A stretch of DNA of 64,000 bases from Deltaproteobacteria bacterium (GTDB taxonomy: Bacteria > Desulfobacterota > Desulfomonilia > UBA1062), in contig JAHDQN010000035.1 in NCBI GenBank assembly GCA_018433775.1, forward strand, positions 62,001 through 126,000, read 5' to 3'. This document shows positions 49,694-58,778 of this stretch, in pieces. Numbering within the stretch: position 1 is the stretch's first letter; the number at the start of each line of letters is the position of its first letter. A model generated the notes under the pieces. That model searched no databases. It saw only the letters and a list, made by a program, of their open reading frames with translations, and was not told where the DNA came from. A program made the translations under genes and the position numbers.

Positions 49694-49766
49694 TGGAGGT
49701 GGGGGGATTCGAACCCCCGACCTTCGCGATGCGAACGCGACGCTCTCCCAACTGAGCCACACCCCC
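49694..49766 (-). tRNA. tRNA-Ala (anticodon CGC)
   Basis: A full cloverleaf of 73 bases: acceptor GGGGGTG paired with CACCTCC (one G-T), D-stem GCTC/GAGC, anticodon stem TCGCG/CGCGA with loop TTCGCAT giving CGC, T-stem GGGGG/CCCCC with loop TTCGAAT, discriminator A. The gene does not encode CCA: the next bases are TCA. The 3' end from the T-arm on comes from the integrated element. It lies 41 bases after the CCA-adding enzyme gene on the same strand. Confidence 0.95.
49700..49723. repeat. attR: 24-bp attachment core inside tRNA-Ala
   Basis: Identical to 36819-36842 in the same orientation. It covers the end of the variable loop, the whole T-arm and the first acceptor bases of the tRNA. Sequences outside the core differ on both sides, apart from a further near-identical TGGAG stretch. 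Confidence 0.9.
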
Positions 49767-49807
49767 GTATTCGTAAGCATCCTGTCTACATGAGGAATGG
49801 GATTTCG

Positions 49808-52447
49808 TCAACTGTTTGATTGGCCGGTGCTGCTCTCTTCGAGCTTGTTCTGGGCAAAGGCCGCAGCCTCGGTGAAATCCCTGATCTCTCCGTTGAGGCC
49901 CTTATCACGGATGAGCCTCAAGGTGTCGCCGAGAAACTTGCCCTTCTCAAAGCCCATGGCGAGCAGGTCCTTGCCGCTGACCGGGGGCTTGTAGGAGCGC
50001 CAGGCGGTGATGTAGGTGGAAATCAACTCCCTGACCTCAGGGCTTCTGGTCTTCGACATGGCGAAGAATACCTCTTCCAGCCGCGCTCCGTCGAGGATCC
50101 TGACCACGTCGGACGGCCTGATGGGCCGGGTGGACGCCAGGTCTCTCAAAATGGTGTGCACCTTTGCCTGGGAAGCGAGGATGGCCCGCACCTCCTCGTC
50201 CGTGAGCCCGAGGCGCTGGCAGATCTCGATGATCTTGCGGGGCTTTGTCTGATCCACCAGGGCCAGCAGATAGACGAACCACGACCGGTAGGCCTCGTGG
50301 GTGAAGAGCATGGTGAACCACAAGAGCGTCTCCTTGACCCGCACGAAGTACTCCCTGACCTGGGGCGTGAAGGTGAGCCCGGGATGGATGGCCGTGAGCA
50401 CGCCCAGTTCCTTGAGCCGCTCCATTCCCCTGATGGGGTCGTCCTCGGAGAGCATCTGGCGGATCTCGTGGGAGATGCGCCTGCCGGGCACGCTGCGCAG
50501 CAGCCCCGACTTGACCGCCGCGTGCACCAGGGAGTTCGTCTGCTTGCCCAGGACAAAGCCGTAGCGCTGTTCGAACCGCACAGCGCGCAGGATCCGCGAG
50601 GGATCCTCCACAAAGCTCATGGCGTGCAGCACGCGGACGCGCTTTTCCTTGATGTCTCTCTGTGCCCCGAAGAAGTCGATGAGCTCGCCGAAACGCTGCG
50701 GGTTCAGGCTCACGGCCATGGTGTTGATGGTGAAATCCCTGCGGTAGAGATCGAGCTTCAAGGTCGACTGCTCCACGATGGGAAACGAGCCCGGGGTCTT
50801 GTAGTACTCGAGCCGCGCCGTGGCCACGTCGATATGGTTGCCATCGGGCAGGGTGATGACCGCGGTCTTGTACTTGTCGTGCGACGCGTACCGGGCCCCG
50901 ATCGACCGGGAAAAGGCCCGGGCGAAAGCGATTCCGTCGCCCTCCACCACCAGATCGATGTCCAGATTGTTGATCCGCAGAATCATATCGCGCACGATAC
51001 CGCCCACCAGGTAGACATTGTATCCCATAGAGGAGGCGAGGATGCCCGCCTGCCTGAGCAGCTCGAAGAGCTCCCGGGGAAGCCTTTCGTCCAGGAGGTT
51101 TTTCAGATTCTTGGTCTGCGCGGCCCTGGGCTCCAGCCCCTCGACCTGGGTCATCTTCTCGTGCAGGACCATCATGAGATCCGTCCTCGTGATCACGCCC
51201 GCGATCCGCATGTCTTCCACCACGGGCAGGAGCCGCTGGTTGCCGTCGATGATCAGCGTCCTGATCTCCCATACCGGCGCATCAGGGCTCACCTCCCGGA
51301 TGTCGCGGATCATGTAGTCCTTGACCTTTGCGCCCCCGAGCCCGTGCCCCTGGGCCCTGGTCACCACCTGGCGGGTGATGATCCCCACCGGACGGGCATC
51401 CCGGGTCTGCACCACCACGGCATTGATATTGTAGCGGTTGAGGACCGAGCTGGCATCGTCGATGGTGGAGCCCAGGCCAAGGGCGATGACCGGGAAAGTC
51501 ATGATGTCACGGGCCGTGATCCGCGGCCTTGCCTCTTTTTTGACAATGTTGACGAGCCTGTTCTCCACCAGATCGAGCGAGGTCTCCCGGATGGAGGCCG
51601 CGGCCGCCGTGGGGTGCCCTCCCCCCCCGAAGTGGGCCGCGATGTCGGCCGCGTTGATCTGGGGCAGGGTGCTGCGCGCCACCAGGTAGATGCGCTCGCC
51701 CATCAGACCCAGGGCGAACATGGCGTCCGCGTCGAACATCCCTCTCAATTTATGGACGAGCATGGCGAAGTCCTCGATATAGCCGGCCGATTCCGACCGG
51801 GTGAAGAGCACGTCGATCCCGGAGATGTGCAGGATATAGACGTTCTTGATGAGCTGATCGAGCACATCGACCTGCTCGGCCTCGAGCTCGCGGAGAATCG
51901 CGCGGGACACCTCTTTGAGATCCGCCCCCCATTCGAGCAGGTCCGCCAGGGCCCGGCAGTCTTCAGGCGTGGTGGAGGGAAAGAGCAGGGACCCGGTGTC
52001 CTCGTAGATGCCCATGGCGATCATGGTAGCCTGCGCGGGGTTCGGGACGATTCCCTTCTCCTTCAGGATGCCCGTCATCACCGCGGCATTGGAGCCGAGC
52101 TCGATACACACCTCGGTGTGTGCCCTGATGTCTTCCGTGGAGCAGGGGTGGTGATCGTAGACGATCACCTCAACGCCCGGCTTGCCGATGATCCGCGCGA
52201 AATCCCCGATCCGTGAAAGCTGCCGGTTGTCGACAATGATGAGCCGCGTGATCTCGTCCAGGTTGATGTCCTTCATCCTGACGATGGGCCCGGTGCTCTC
52301 GGGGGAGGCCTCGGCAAGGTAGTCGCGCAGGTTCTTTTCCTGGGCCCCGGGGAAGACGAGCACGGCGCCGGGATAGAGCAGCCTGGCCGCGACCATGGAG
52401 GCAAACGCGTCAAAATCGGCCTGGATGTGGGAGGTAATTACGTCCAC
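49808..52447 (-). CDS. CCA- or A-adding tRNA nucleotidyltransferase with DHH and CBS domains
   Basis: An 879-aa class II enzyme starting at GTG 52447, three bases after the xerD stop. Residues 1-310 are a DHH/DHHA1 phosphoesterase (SHIQADFDAFAS, IVYDHHPCS, HFGGGGHPTAAAASI). Two CBS domains follow (about 315-435), then the polA-family head (YNVYLVGGIVRDMILRINNLDIDLVVEGDG, FVEDPSRILRAVRFEQRYGF) and a helical tRNA-binding body. This layout is found in Aquifex- and deltaproteobacteria-type CCA or split CC/A-adding enzymes, and full CCA versus A-only activity cannot be told here. It is needed for the adjacent tRNA-Ala, which lacks an encoded CCA. Confidence 0.93.
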   Translation of the reverse strand: MDVITSHIQADFDAFASMVAARLLYPGAVLVFPGAQEKNLRDYLAEASPESTGPIVRMKDINLDEITRLIIVDNRQLSRIGDFARIIGKPGVEVIVYDHHPCSTEDIRAHTEVCIELGSNAAVMTGILKEKGIVPNPAQATMIAMGIYEDTGSLLFPSTTPEDCRALADLLEWGADLKEVSRAILRELEAEQVDVLDQLIKNVYILHISGIDVLFTRSESAGYIEDFAMLVHKLRGMFDADAMFALGLMGERIYLVARSTLPQINAADIAAHFGGGGHPTAAAASIRETSLDLVENRLVNIVKKEARPRITARDIMTFPVIALGLGSTIDDASSVLNRYNINAVVVQTRDARPVGIITRQVVTRAQGHGLGGAKVKDYMIRDIREVSPDAPVWEIRTLIIDGNQRLLPVVEDMRIAGVITRTDLMMVLHEKMTQVEGLEPRAAQTKNLKNLLDERLPRELFELLRQAGILASSMGYNVYLVGGIVRDMILRINNLDIDLVVEGDGIAFARAFSRSIGARYASHDKYKTAVITLPDGNHIDVATARLEYYKTPGSFPIVEQSTLKLDLYRRDFTINTMAVSLNPQRFGELIDFFGAQRDIKEKRVRVLHAMSFVEDPSRILRAVRFEQRYGFVLGKQTNSLVHAAVKSGLLRSVPGRRISHEIRQMLSEDDPIRGMERLKELGVLTAIHPGLTFTPQVREYFVRVKETLLWFTMLFTHEAYRSWFVYLLALVDQTKPRKIIEICQRLGLTDEEVRAILASQAKVHTILRDLASTRPIRPSDVVRILDGARLEEVFFAMSKTRSPEVRELISTYITAWRSYKPPVSGKDLLAMGFEKGKFLGDTLRLIRDKGLNGEIRDFTEAAAFAQNKLEESSTGQSNS

Positions 52448-52450
52448 GGC

Positions 52451-53331
<881 letters not shown>

Positions 53332-53335
<4 letters not shown>

Positions 53336-53979
53336 CTCTTCTTGAAAGTAGGATCGAAGCCCAAGGCCTTCAAGTCCTCCATGGCCGGGGCGGCGCTCTT
53401 TTCGTCCGGGTAGGCGCCCAGGAGCAGGCGGAAAACCGCATCCTGTTCCCTGACCACGTAGGGAACCATGCCCTGGGTCTTCAGCTCACGGGCATCGTCG
53501 TTTGCCTCCTGCACGCTCTCATAGGTTCCGAGCTCGATAGCGTAGGCCACCTGCCCGCCCACAAAGGCGCCCTTGTCGATGACCTTCTTGGCCTTGAGCT
53601 CCCTGAGCCTTGCCACGGCGTCTTTTATGGTGGGGAAAAGCCCATGATCGATGCGGTGCCAGACCCCTGATGCCCCGAGATCGACCTTGGTGATGAAGAG
53701 CGTATCCAGCCTGGCCTGCATCTTCTCGATCTGGCGGTATGCCTCTTTCGGGTCCTGCCAGGAGGAGAGGTGAATGGTGTACGGATAGTACACGGTCTTG
53801 GCAGGGGAGACCGCGGTCACGGTTTTTTCCGGCGCGGGCTCCTTCAGGGGCTCGTCCCGCACCTCCTCGATGACCGGGCCACGGTGAATCTCCCTGGTCA
53901 CCGTGTTGCTCAGGTCATAGCCCGCCCAGAGGGGCGCCGCCGTCAGAAACAAAACACATATCAGAACACAACGCTTCAT
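53332..53979 (-). CDS. Secreted SPOR-domain protein
   Basis: A 215-aa protein with a signal peptide (MKRCVLICVLFLTAAPLWA). Two SPOR repeats follow a Pro/Glu linker: YPYTIHLSSWQDPKEAYRQIEKMQARLDTLFITKVDLGASGVWHRIDHGLFPTIKDAVARLRELK, and VAYAIELGTYESVQEANDDARELKTQGMVPYVVREQDAVFRLLLGAYPDEKSAAPAMEDLK. SPOR domains bind denuded glycan strands at the septum. It is coupled to the amidase gene before it by a 4-base overlap, consistent with joint action in cell separation. Confidence 0.9.
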
Positions 53980-55703
53980 CTGCTCCTCCCGCCGTATGCA
54001 TAGGTTGTGTTCATTATATAGTTATTTATCCCCTTTGCAATACCGTCTACCAGGGCTTCCTGGTACGAGCGCCGCTGCAGCAGGCTCATGTCCTTGGAAT
54101 TGGTGATGAAACCGAGCTCCAGAAGGATCGAGGGCATCTGGGCGCCCAGGAGCACATAGAAGGGCGCCTGGCGGACGCCCAGGTTCCTGCCCGCGTAGCC
54201 CACGTTCACGGCGGATGAGATGATGTCGGTGTGCACGCAGTTGGCGAACTTGGACGATTCGTTGATCTTCGAGTTGAGCATGAGGTCGTTGATGATGAGC
54301 TGCAGATCGCTCAACGACTTCTGGGTGGTGGCGTTTTCCCGGGCAGCTACCTCGATGGCCGTTGCGTCCGTGGTGAGGTTGAGGAAGTAGGTCTCGATCC
54401 CCCGGATCGACCGGTCGCGGTTGGAGTTGACATGGAGAGAGACGAACAGGTCGGCCCGCTTCTCATTGGCGAAGTTGGTCCGCTCTTCCAGGGTCAGGAA
54501 CTTGTCGGTGCTGCGGGTGAGGAAGACCTCGAACCCTTCCATTTCGAGCCGCCTGGCAAGCCGCTTCCCGATCTGCAGGACCAGGTCCTTTTCCATGGAG
54601 CCGTCCGGGCTGATTGCTCCGGGGTCTTTGCCGCCGTGCCCGGGATCGATGACGATCCGTGACACCTTGAGGCAGAGCTGCGAGGCGATGGAGGGGACAT
54701 CCTCCTTCATCTGCGAAGGGGCATGCGCACGCACCTTTTTGACCTTGCTCTGGAAAGAAGCCACCTCTTTGATGGCCGAGCTGTCGGTGCTCACGTCGAC
54801 CACCACCCGGGAGGGATCGTCCAGGTGGAAGGTGTTGTACTGGAGTTTGTCGTTGAGGTCCAGGACCACCCTGACCGTCCGGTGATCATACTGCGAAACG
54901 CGGATGCCCGTGACGAGCCGGTCGTCCACCCGGTGCCTGTAGGGGAACCCGGGCAGGGTCGCGGTGTTCTTGAGATCGATGACCAGCCGCTCGGGCTTGT
55001 TGTGCTTGGGGTCCTTCGGAAGCGTGAAGGCCTTGTACGCCGCGTTCTTGTCGAGGTCGATCACGACCCGGGTGGCGTCCTTGTTCGTCCACTGCCGGAT
55101 CTTCCTGAGGTGCGAGAGGGAGGCTTGCCCTCCTTTCGCGGCAGCCTTGCCCGTTTTCCCGGCAACGGCCTTCTTCGGCGCCGAAGACTTGCCGGTTATC
55201 CGAGCCCGGGCCGCCCCGGCCATGTCTCCCTGCGGAAACTCCCGGTCGATGCGCCGGTAGAGCGCCTGCGCCTGCGATTTGTTCCCCAGCGATTCCGCGA
55301 TCTTTCCCGCGTTGAGCAGGGCGTCGTCTGCCAGGCTGCTCTGGGGATAGTCCCTGGCTATCGACTGGTAGATCTTTGAGGCCTTACCAAGGTCGCTCTT
55401 TCTGCCTGCATAGTTATAGAGCTGCACATAGAGCTTCGCACTCTTGAACCGCGCGTTGGGCGCAAATGCGGAATCCGGATATTTCTCGGCGATGGTAGAA
55501 TACTCCTTGATGACCTCCAGCCAGTATTGCCGGTATTTTTTCCGGGAGGGATCCCTGAAGAGCTCCACATAGGATTTATTGGCGCTCTGGTACGACAGTG
55601 CGGCATTATCGGCAGCATCCGCCGTGGCGTCGAACCCCAGAAAAAGCACGCAGCACAGGAGGGCACACGCGGCAAGTTTTAGCTTCCCATCGATGTAATC
55701 CAT
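53976..55703 (-). CDS. N-acetylmuramoyl-L-alanine amidase with TPR and AMIN domains
   Basis: A 575-aa cell-wall amidase of the AmiC type. A signal peptide is at about residues 1-31. TPR-like repeats are at 40-165 (YSTIAEKYPDSAFAPNARFKSAKLYVQL). A basic linker leads into an AMIN domain at about 190-305 (TRVVIDLDKNAAYKAFTLPKDPKHNKPERLVIDLKNTA). Amidase_3 runs from about 350, with zinc ligands in RIVIDPGHGGKDPGAI, MEKDLVLQIGKRLARRLE and SLHVNSN, and LLELGFITNSKDM. Splits septal peptidoglycan; coupled to the SPOR gene. Confidence 0.94.
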   Translation of the reverse strand: MDYIDGKLKLAACALLCCVLFLGFDATADAADNAALSYQSANKSYVELFRDPSRKKYRQYWLEVIKEYSTIAEKYPDSAFAPNARFKSAKLYVQLYNYAGRKSDLGKASKIYQSIARDYPQSSLADDALLNAGKIAESLGNKSQAQALYRRIDREFPQGDMAGAARARITGKSSAPKKAVAGKTGKAAAKGGQASLSHLRKIRQWTNKDATRVVIDLDKNAAYKAFTLPKDPKHNKPERLVIDLKNTATLPGFPYRHRVDDRLVTGIRVSQYDHRTVRVVLDLNDKLQYNTFHLDDPSRVVVDVSTDSSAIKEVASFQSKVKKVRAHAPSQMKEDVPSIASQLCLKVSRIVIDPGHGGKDPGAISPDGSMEKDLVLQIGKRLARRLEMEGFEVFLTRSTDKFLTLEERTNFANEKRADLFVSLHVNSNRDRSIRGIETYFLNLTTDATAIEVAARENATTQKSLSDLQLIINDLMLNSKINESSKFANCVHTDIISSAVNVGYAGRNLGVRQAPFYVLLGAQMPSILLELGFITNSKDMSLLQRRSYQEALVDGIAKGINNYIMNTTYAYGGRSR

Positions 55704-55796
55704 TACGTTATTCTTTTCGTAATCCCTTACTTCGCTGTCACGGACTATGACAAATTCCCTCGTAAGCAGACTATCGGCAGACCGTACGCGAAATCT

Positions 55797-56558
55797 TTAA
55801 GAATATTTGGTATGAAACCGGTAAATCACCGACAAACCTTTCAGCAGAAGATGCTCGTCCTGGATATATTCCCGGGGCAGCCGGTTCTCGACCACGGGAA
55901 GCAGGCCGCCCGTGACCACAACCAGGGGGCGCGGCCTGCGGTTGCGCGCCATGTAAGAGACCATGCACTCCACCATGGCTGCATGGCCGGCGATAACGCC
56001 GGAGCGCATGCTGTCGTGCGTGGTGAGGCCGACGAGGTCCTCGACCGGCGAGATGTCGATCCCGGGCAGCTCGGGCGCGGCCGAGAGCAGGCCCCTGCAC
56101 GCGCTGACAAGTCCCGGGGCGATGGCCCCCCCGAGGAAGTCACCGCCCCGGGTGAGATAATCGATGGTGGTGGCGGTGCCCATGTCCACGATGATCCCCG
56201 GCCTTTCCCCCCTGGTGTAGAGGTGGTGGCATGCAGCGGCGTTCACCAGCCTGTCCGTCCCCAGGGTGTCCTTTGTCCGGTAGCGGTTCACAATGCCCAT
56301 GGGGGTCTCGTTGGCGACCATAAAGGGCCTCCTCCCGAATCTCTCCAGGCACTCGCGGGTGATGATGGAGGAAACCTTCTTCCGCACGCTGGAGAGCACG
56401 CACTCCCCGGCGAGCCGGACGCTTTCCGGGTCCAGGTGTTCGAAAAAGCTGCCGGTCTTCAGGCATGTCGCCGTGGAAAGCCTCCGGACGTGCCTGATTT
56501 CCACCCCCTCCATGAGCGCGCTGGTTATATGGGTGTTGCCCACGTCAATGGCGAGCAT
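55797..56558 (-). CDS. coaX: Type III pantothenate kinase
   Basis: A 253-aa ASKHA-fold kinase for the first step of CoA synthesis. The phosphate motif is MLAIDVGNTHITSALM at the N-terminus; GTDRLVNAAACHHLY and IIVDMGTATTIDYL are the pantothenate and ATP-site motifs, followed by FLGGAIAPGL and VTGGL. The type III form is not feedback-inhibited by CoA. First gene of the leftward coaX-amidase-SPOR-xerD-CCA operon, 93 bases ahead of the amidase. Confidence 0.95.
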   Translation of the reverse strand: MLAIDVGNTHITSALMEGVEIRHVRRLSTATCLKTGSFFEHLDPESVRLAGECVLSSVRKKVSSIITRECLERFGRRPFMVANETPMGIVNRYRTKDTLGTDRLVNAAACHHLYTRGERPGIIVDMGTATTIDYLTRGGDFLGGAIAPGLVSACRGLLSAAPELPGIDISPVEDLVGLTTHDSMRSGVIAGHAAMVECMVSYMARNRRPRPLVVVTGGLLPVVENRLPREYIQDEHLLLKGLSVIYRFHTKYS

Positions 56559-56820
56559 ACCCTATTCCTAGCCTACAAGGCTTCCCCTCTTCAAGGGCTT
56601 TTTTCCCTGATCGAGGAATTTTAGGGGACAATCTTTTGCCCCTGTTTTTCTCAGGGCAGAACCCGGGTCCTTATCCATCTGGAAAATCAATGCCTCGACT
56701 CTTCCCCCGGCGCTGAGCCCTTCACCGGGTCCTGCGGACGGGCCGTCACAGGGACGGATCATCCCGCGGGAAAGGCGGGTACAATCCGCGGAGACGGGCA
56801 GCGCCGGTACCGCGGCGCAC

Positions 56821-57597
56821 TCATCCGGGGATTTCCGCCACCGCCCTGATCCACCCTGCGCTCGCGCCCTTGATCTTGATGGGGAAGCAGTAGAAGGTGA
56901 ACCCGGAGGGCGGGAGCTTGTCCAGGTTGGTGAGTTTTTCGATCTGGAAATAGCCCTTCTCGATCCCGGCGAAATGCCCCTCCCAGATCAGGGACGGGTC
57001 GTGGGTGCGCTCGAAGTCTTGGGCCTGGAATGGCAGCGGCCTGTCCCAGCTCCACGCGTCGGTCCCCACCACGTGGATGCCCTGCTCGATGAGCCACAGG
57101 GTGGCCTGCCTGCCGAAGCCCGAACCCCTCACCAGGTATTCGGGCATGCCCCAGAAGGCATCGGCGCCTGTCCTTGCCAGAAAGATGTCCCCCTCCTGCA
57201 GGCGGTATTCCATGGCGTCGAGCTTTGCCCTGATATCGTCCGGAGTGATGTTGTGGCCGTCGGGCTTGTCGGTGAAGTCCACCCGCACCCCGTTGCCCAC
57301 GGACCACTCGAGGGGGAACTGGTCGATGGTGAGCGCGGGCTTTCCCCCGTCCTGGCTCGGATGATAGTGCCAGGGCGCGTCCATATGGGTGCCCGCATGG
57401 GTGGAGACCTCAAGGATCTCCAGGGCCCATCCCAGGCCTCCGGGCAGGTCTTTTTCCGTGACCCCGGGATAGAACAGCTTCATGGTCTCCGCGCCCATCG
57501 CGTGGTCCAGATAGGTGATCTTGGGGATCATGAGCGGCGGATCGCTGGGCAGACCGTTTTCAATGGCTATGGAAAGATCGATGAATTTTCTGGGCAT
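56821..57597 (-). CDS. Cyclase/kynurenine-formamidase-like metal hydrolase
   Basis: A 258-aa protein starting at 57597 (GGGAGG nine bases upstream). It belongs to the cyclase family (PF04199): the metal motif THAGTHMDAPWHY (HxGTHxDxPxH) is at about residues 70-82, FLARTGAD follows, and LWLIEQGIHVVGTDAWSWDRP is the conserved C-terminal block. Family members include kynurenine formamidases and amide hydrolases; the substrate here is unknown. Stands alone between convergent and divergent genes. Confidence 0.9.
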   Translation of the reverse strand: MPRKFIDLSIAIENGLPSDPPLMIPKITYLDHAMGAETMKLFYPGVTEKDLPGGLGWALEILEVSTHAGTHMDAPWHYHPSQDGGKPALTIDQFPLEWSVGNGVRVDFTDKPDGHNITPDDIRAKLDAMEYRLQEGDIFLARTGADAFWGMPEYLVRGSGFGRQATLWLIEQGIHVVGTDAWSWDRPLPFQAQDFERTHDPSLIWEGHFAGIEKGYFQIEKLTNLDKLPPSGFTFYCFPIKIKGASAGWIRAVAEIPG

Positions 57598-57827
57598 GAC
57601 GGGTAACCTCCCATTTTTCAACGTACTTATCCGTGATCGCATGTCCGGGGCACATGCCCCAAGCCTGCGGGATGACTCCGATCGGTCTTTCGTGGAGACC
57701 CGCATTGCCCGGGCCTCGTCCTCCCGGGAAAAAGCATTTGATTCCATGGTAATAGGTGCTTGCTTCCTTGTCAATAAAGATCATCTCCTGATTGACACCC
57801 CCTGCTTTTTCCGTATTATGGGAGGGT

Positions 57828-58145
57828 ATGGAATTCAATTTTCAAGAACTCATGAAAAACGTGCAGAAGATGCAGGAACAGGCAAAGAGGATACAGGAAG
57901 AGCTCGCCCACAAGACCGTGACCGCTTCGTCCGGAGGCGGCATGGTCAACGTGACCGTGAACGGCAGGCAGGAAATCATGGAGATCAAGATCGACCCTGT
58001 CTGCGTGGACAGCAGAGATATACCCATGCTGGAAGACCTTGTCCTGGCTGCGGTGAACCAGGGAATGCGCAAGTCCCGGGAGCTCATGGCCGAAGAGATG
58101 AAGCAGCTCACCGGCGGGTTGCCGCTGCCCTTCGATATTACCTGA
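57828..58145 (+). CDS. ybaB: YbaB/EbfC nucleoid-associated protein
   Basis: A 105-aa protein. QELMKNVQKMQEQAKRIQEELAHKTVTASSGGGMVNVTVNGRQEIMEIKIDP covers the coiled arm and beta core of YbaB/EbfC; it ends with helical VLAAVNQGMRKSRELMAEEM. It binds DNA as a dimer and almost always precedes recR, as it does here. The ATG at 57828 has GGGAGGG in front and is the only sensible start. The stop overlaps the recR start by one base. Confidence 0.95.
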   Translation: MEFNFQELMKNVQKMQEQAKRIQEELAHKTVTASSGGGMVNVTVNGRQEIMEIKIDPVCVDSRDIPMLEDLVLAAVNQGMRKSRELMAEEMKQLTGGLPLPFDIT

Positions 58146-58759
58146 TGGATCCCTATCCCAAACCGCTGAAAGATCTCATCGCCCAGCTCAAACGGCTTCC
58201 GGGCATAGGGGAGAAGACCGCGACCAGGCTTGCCCTGTTCATCCTGGCCGACCGGGAGAATTTCGCCGGCGACCTCGCCGGGGCACTCACCTCGGTCAAG
58301 GAATCGATCCGTCTGTGCTCGGTGTGCTACAACCTCGCCGACATGCCCACGTGCTCCATCTGCCAGGACGTCAACCGCGATCACTCCGTGATCTGCGTGG
58401 TGGAGGAGCCCAGCGACGTCCTCGCCCTGGAGTCGGCGCATGCCTACAAGGGGCTCTACCACGTGCTCCACGGCCTCATCTCTCCCATGAACGGGATCGG
58501 GCCGCAGGACATCCGTCTGCCCGAGCTCATGGAGCGGCTCTCCAAGCTCCAGGCGGGCGAGGTGATCGTGGCGACCAACCCCTCGGTGGAGGGAGAGGGA
58601 ACCTTCCACCTCATTGCCAGGCTCATCGAGGAAAAGCACTATCCGGTGCGGGTGAGCCGGATCGCCTCCGGCATACCCATGGGCGGCGAGGTGAAGTATA
58701 TGGACCAGGTGACCCTGGCCAGCGCGCTGCGCTACAGGAGAAACGTCAAAGAAAAGTAG
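58145..58759 (+). CDS. recR: Recombination protein RecR
   Basis: A 204-aa RecF-pathway protein that loads RecA at gaps. It has an HhH (LKRLPGIGEKTATRLALFIL), a C4 zinc finger (CSVCYNLADMPTCSIC, residues about 58-73) and a Toprim domain (VICVVEEPSDVLALE, VATNPSVEGEGTFHLIARLI, SRIASGIPMGGEVKYMDQVTLASAL). The ATG is at 58145; the frame is open further upstream but runs through ybaB. Full length. Confidence 0.95.
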   Translation: MDPYPKPLKDLIAQLKRLPGIGEKTATRLALFILADRENFAGDLAGALTSVKESIRLCSVCYNLADMPTCSICQDVNRDHSVICVVEEPSDVLALESAHAYKGLYHVLHGLISPMNGIGPQDIRLPELMERLSKLQAGEVIVATNPSVEGEGTFHLIARLIEEKHYPVRVSRIASGIPMGGEVKYMDQVTLASALRYRRNVKEK

Positions 58760-58778
58760 GATCGGAGGAACCGCGGAT

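Larger units (their letters stand above)
36819..49723. mobile_element. 12.9-kb integrative element in tRNA-Ala (phage-like, possible satellite)
   Basis: Bounded by a 24-bp direct repeat from the tRNA-Ala T-arm, with a tyrosine integrase gene 70 bases inside the left end. Its genes have clearly lower GC than the flanking core. Content from left: integrase, SF2 helicase, DnaB, DnaD-like, regulators, a rightward three-gene cargo, leftward cargo with a nuclease, an HTH protein and serine recombinase, and one baseplate-hub gene. No recognisable terminase, portal, capsid, lysis or conjugation genes. It may be a remnant prophage, a phage satellite, or a self-replicating integrative plasmid. Confidence 0.85.

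Noticed and set aside
49820-52216. 798-codon plus-strand open frame antisense to the CCA enzyme
   Set aside because: Mirror of GC-rich coding sequence; no domains, no start signals.
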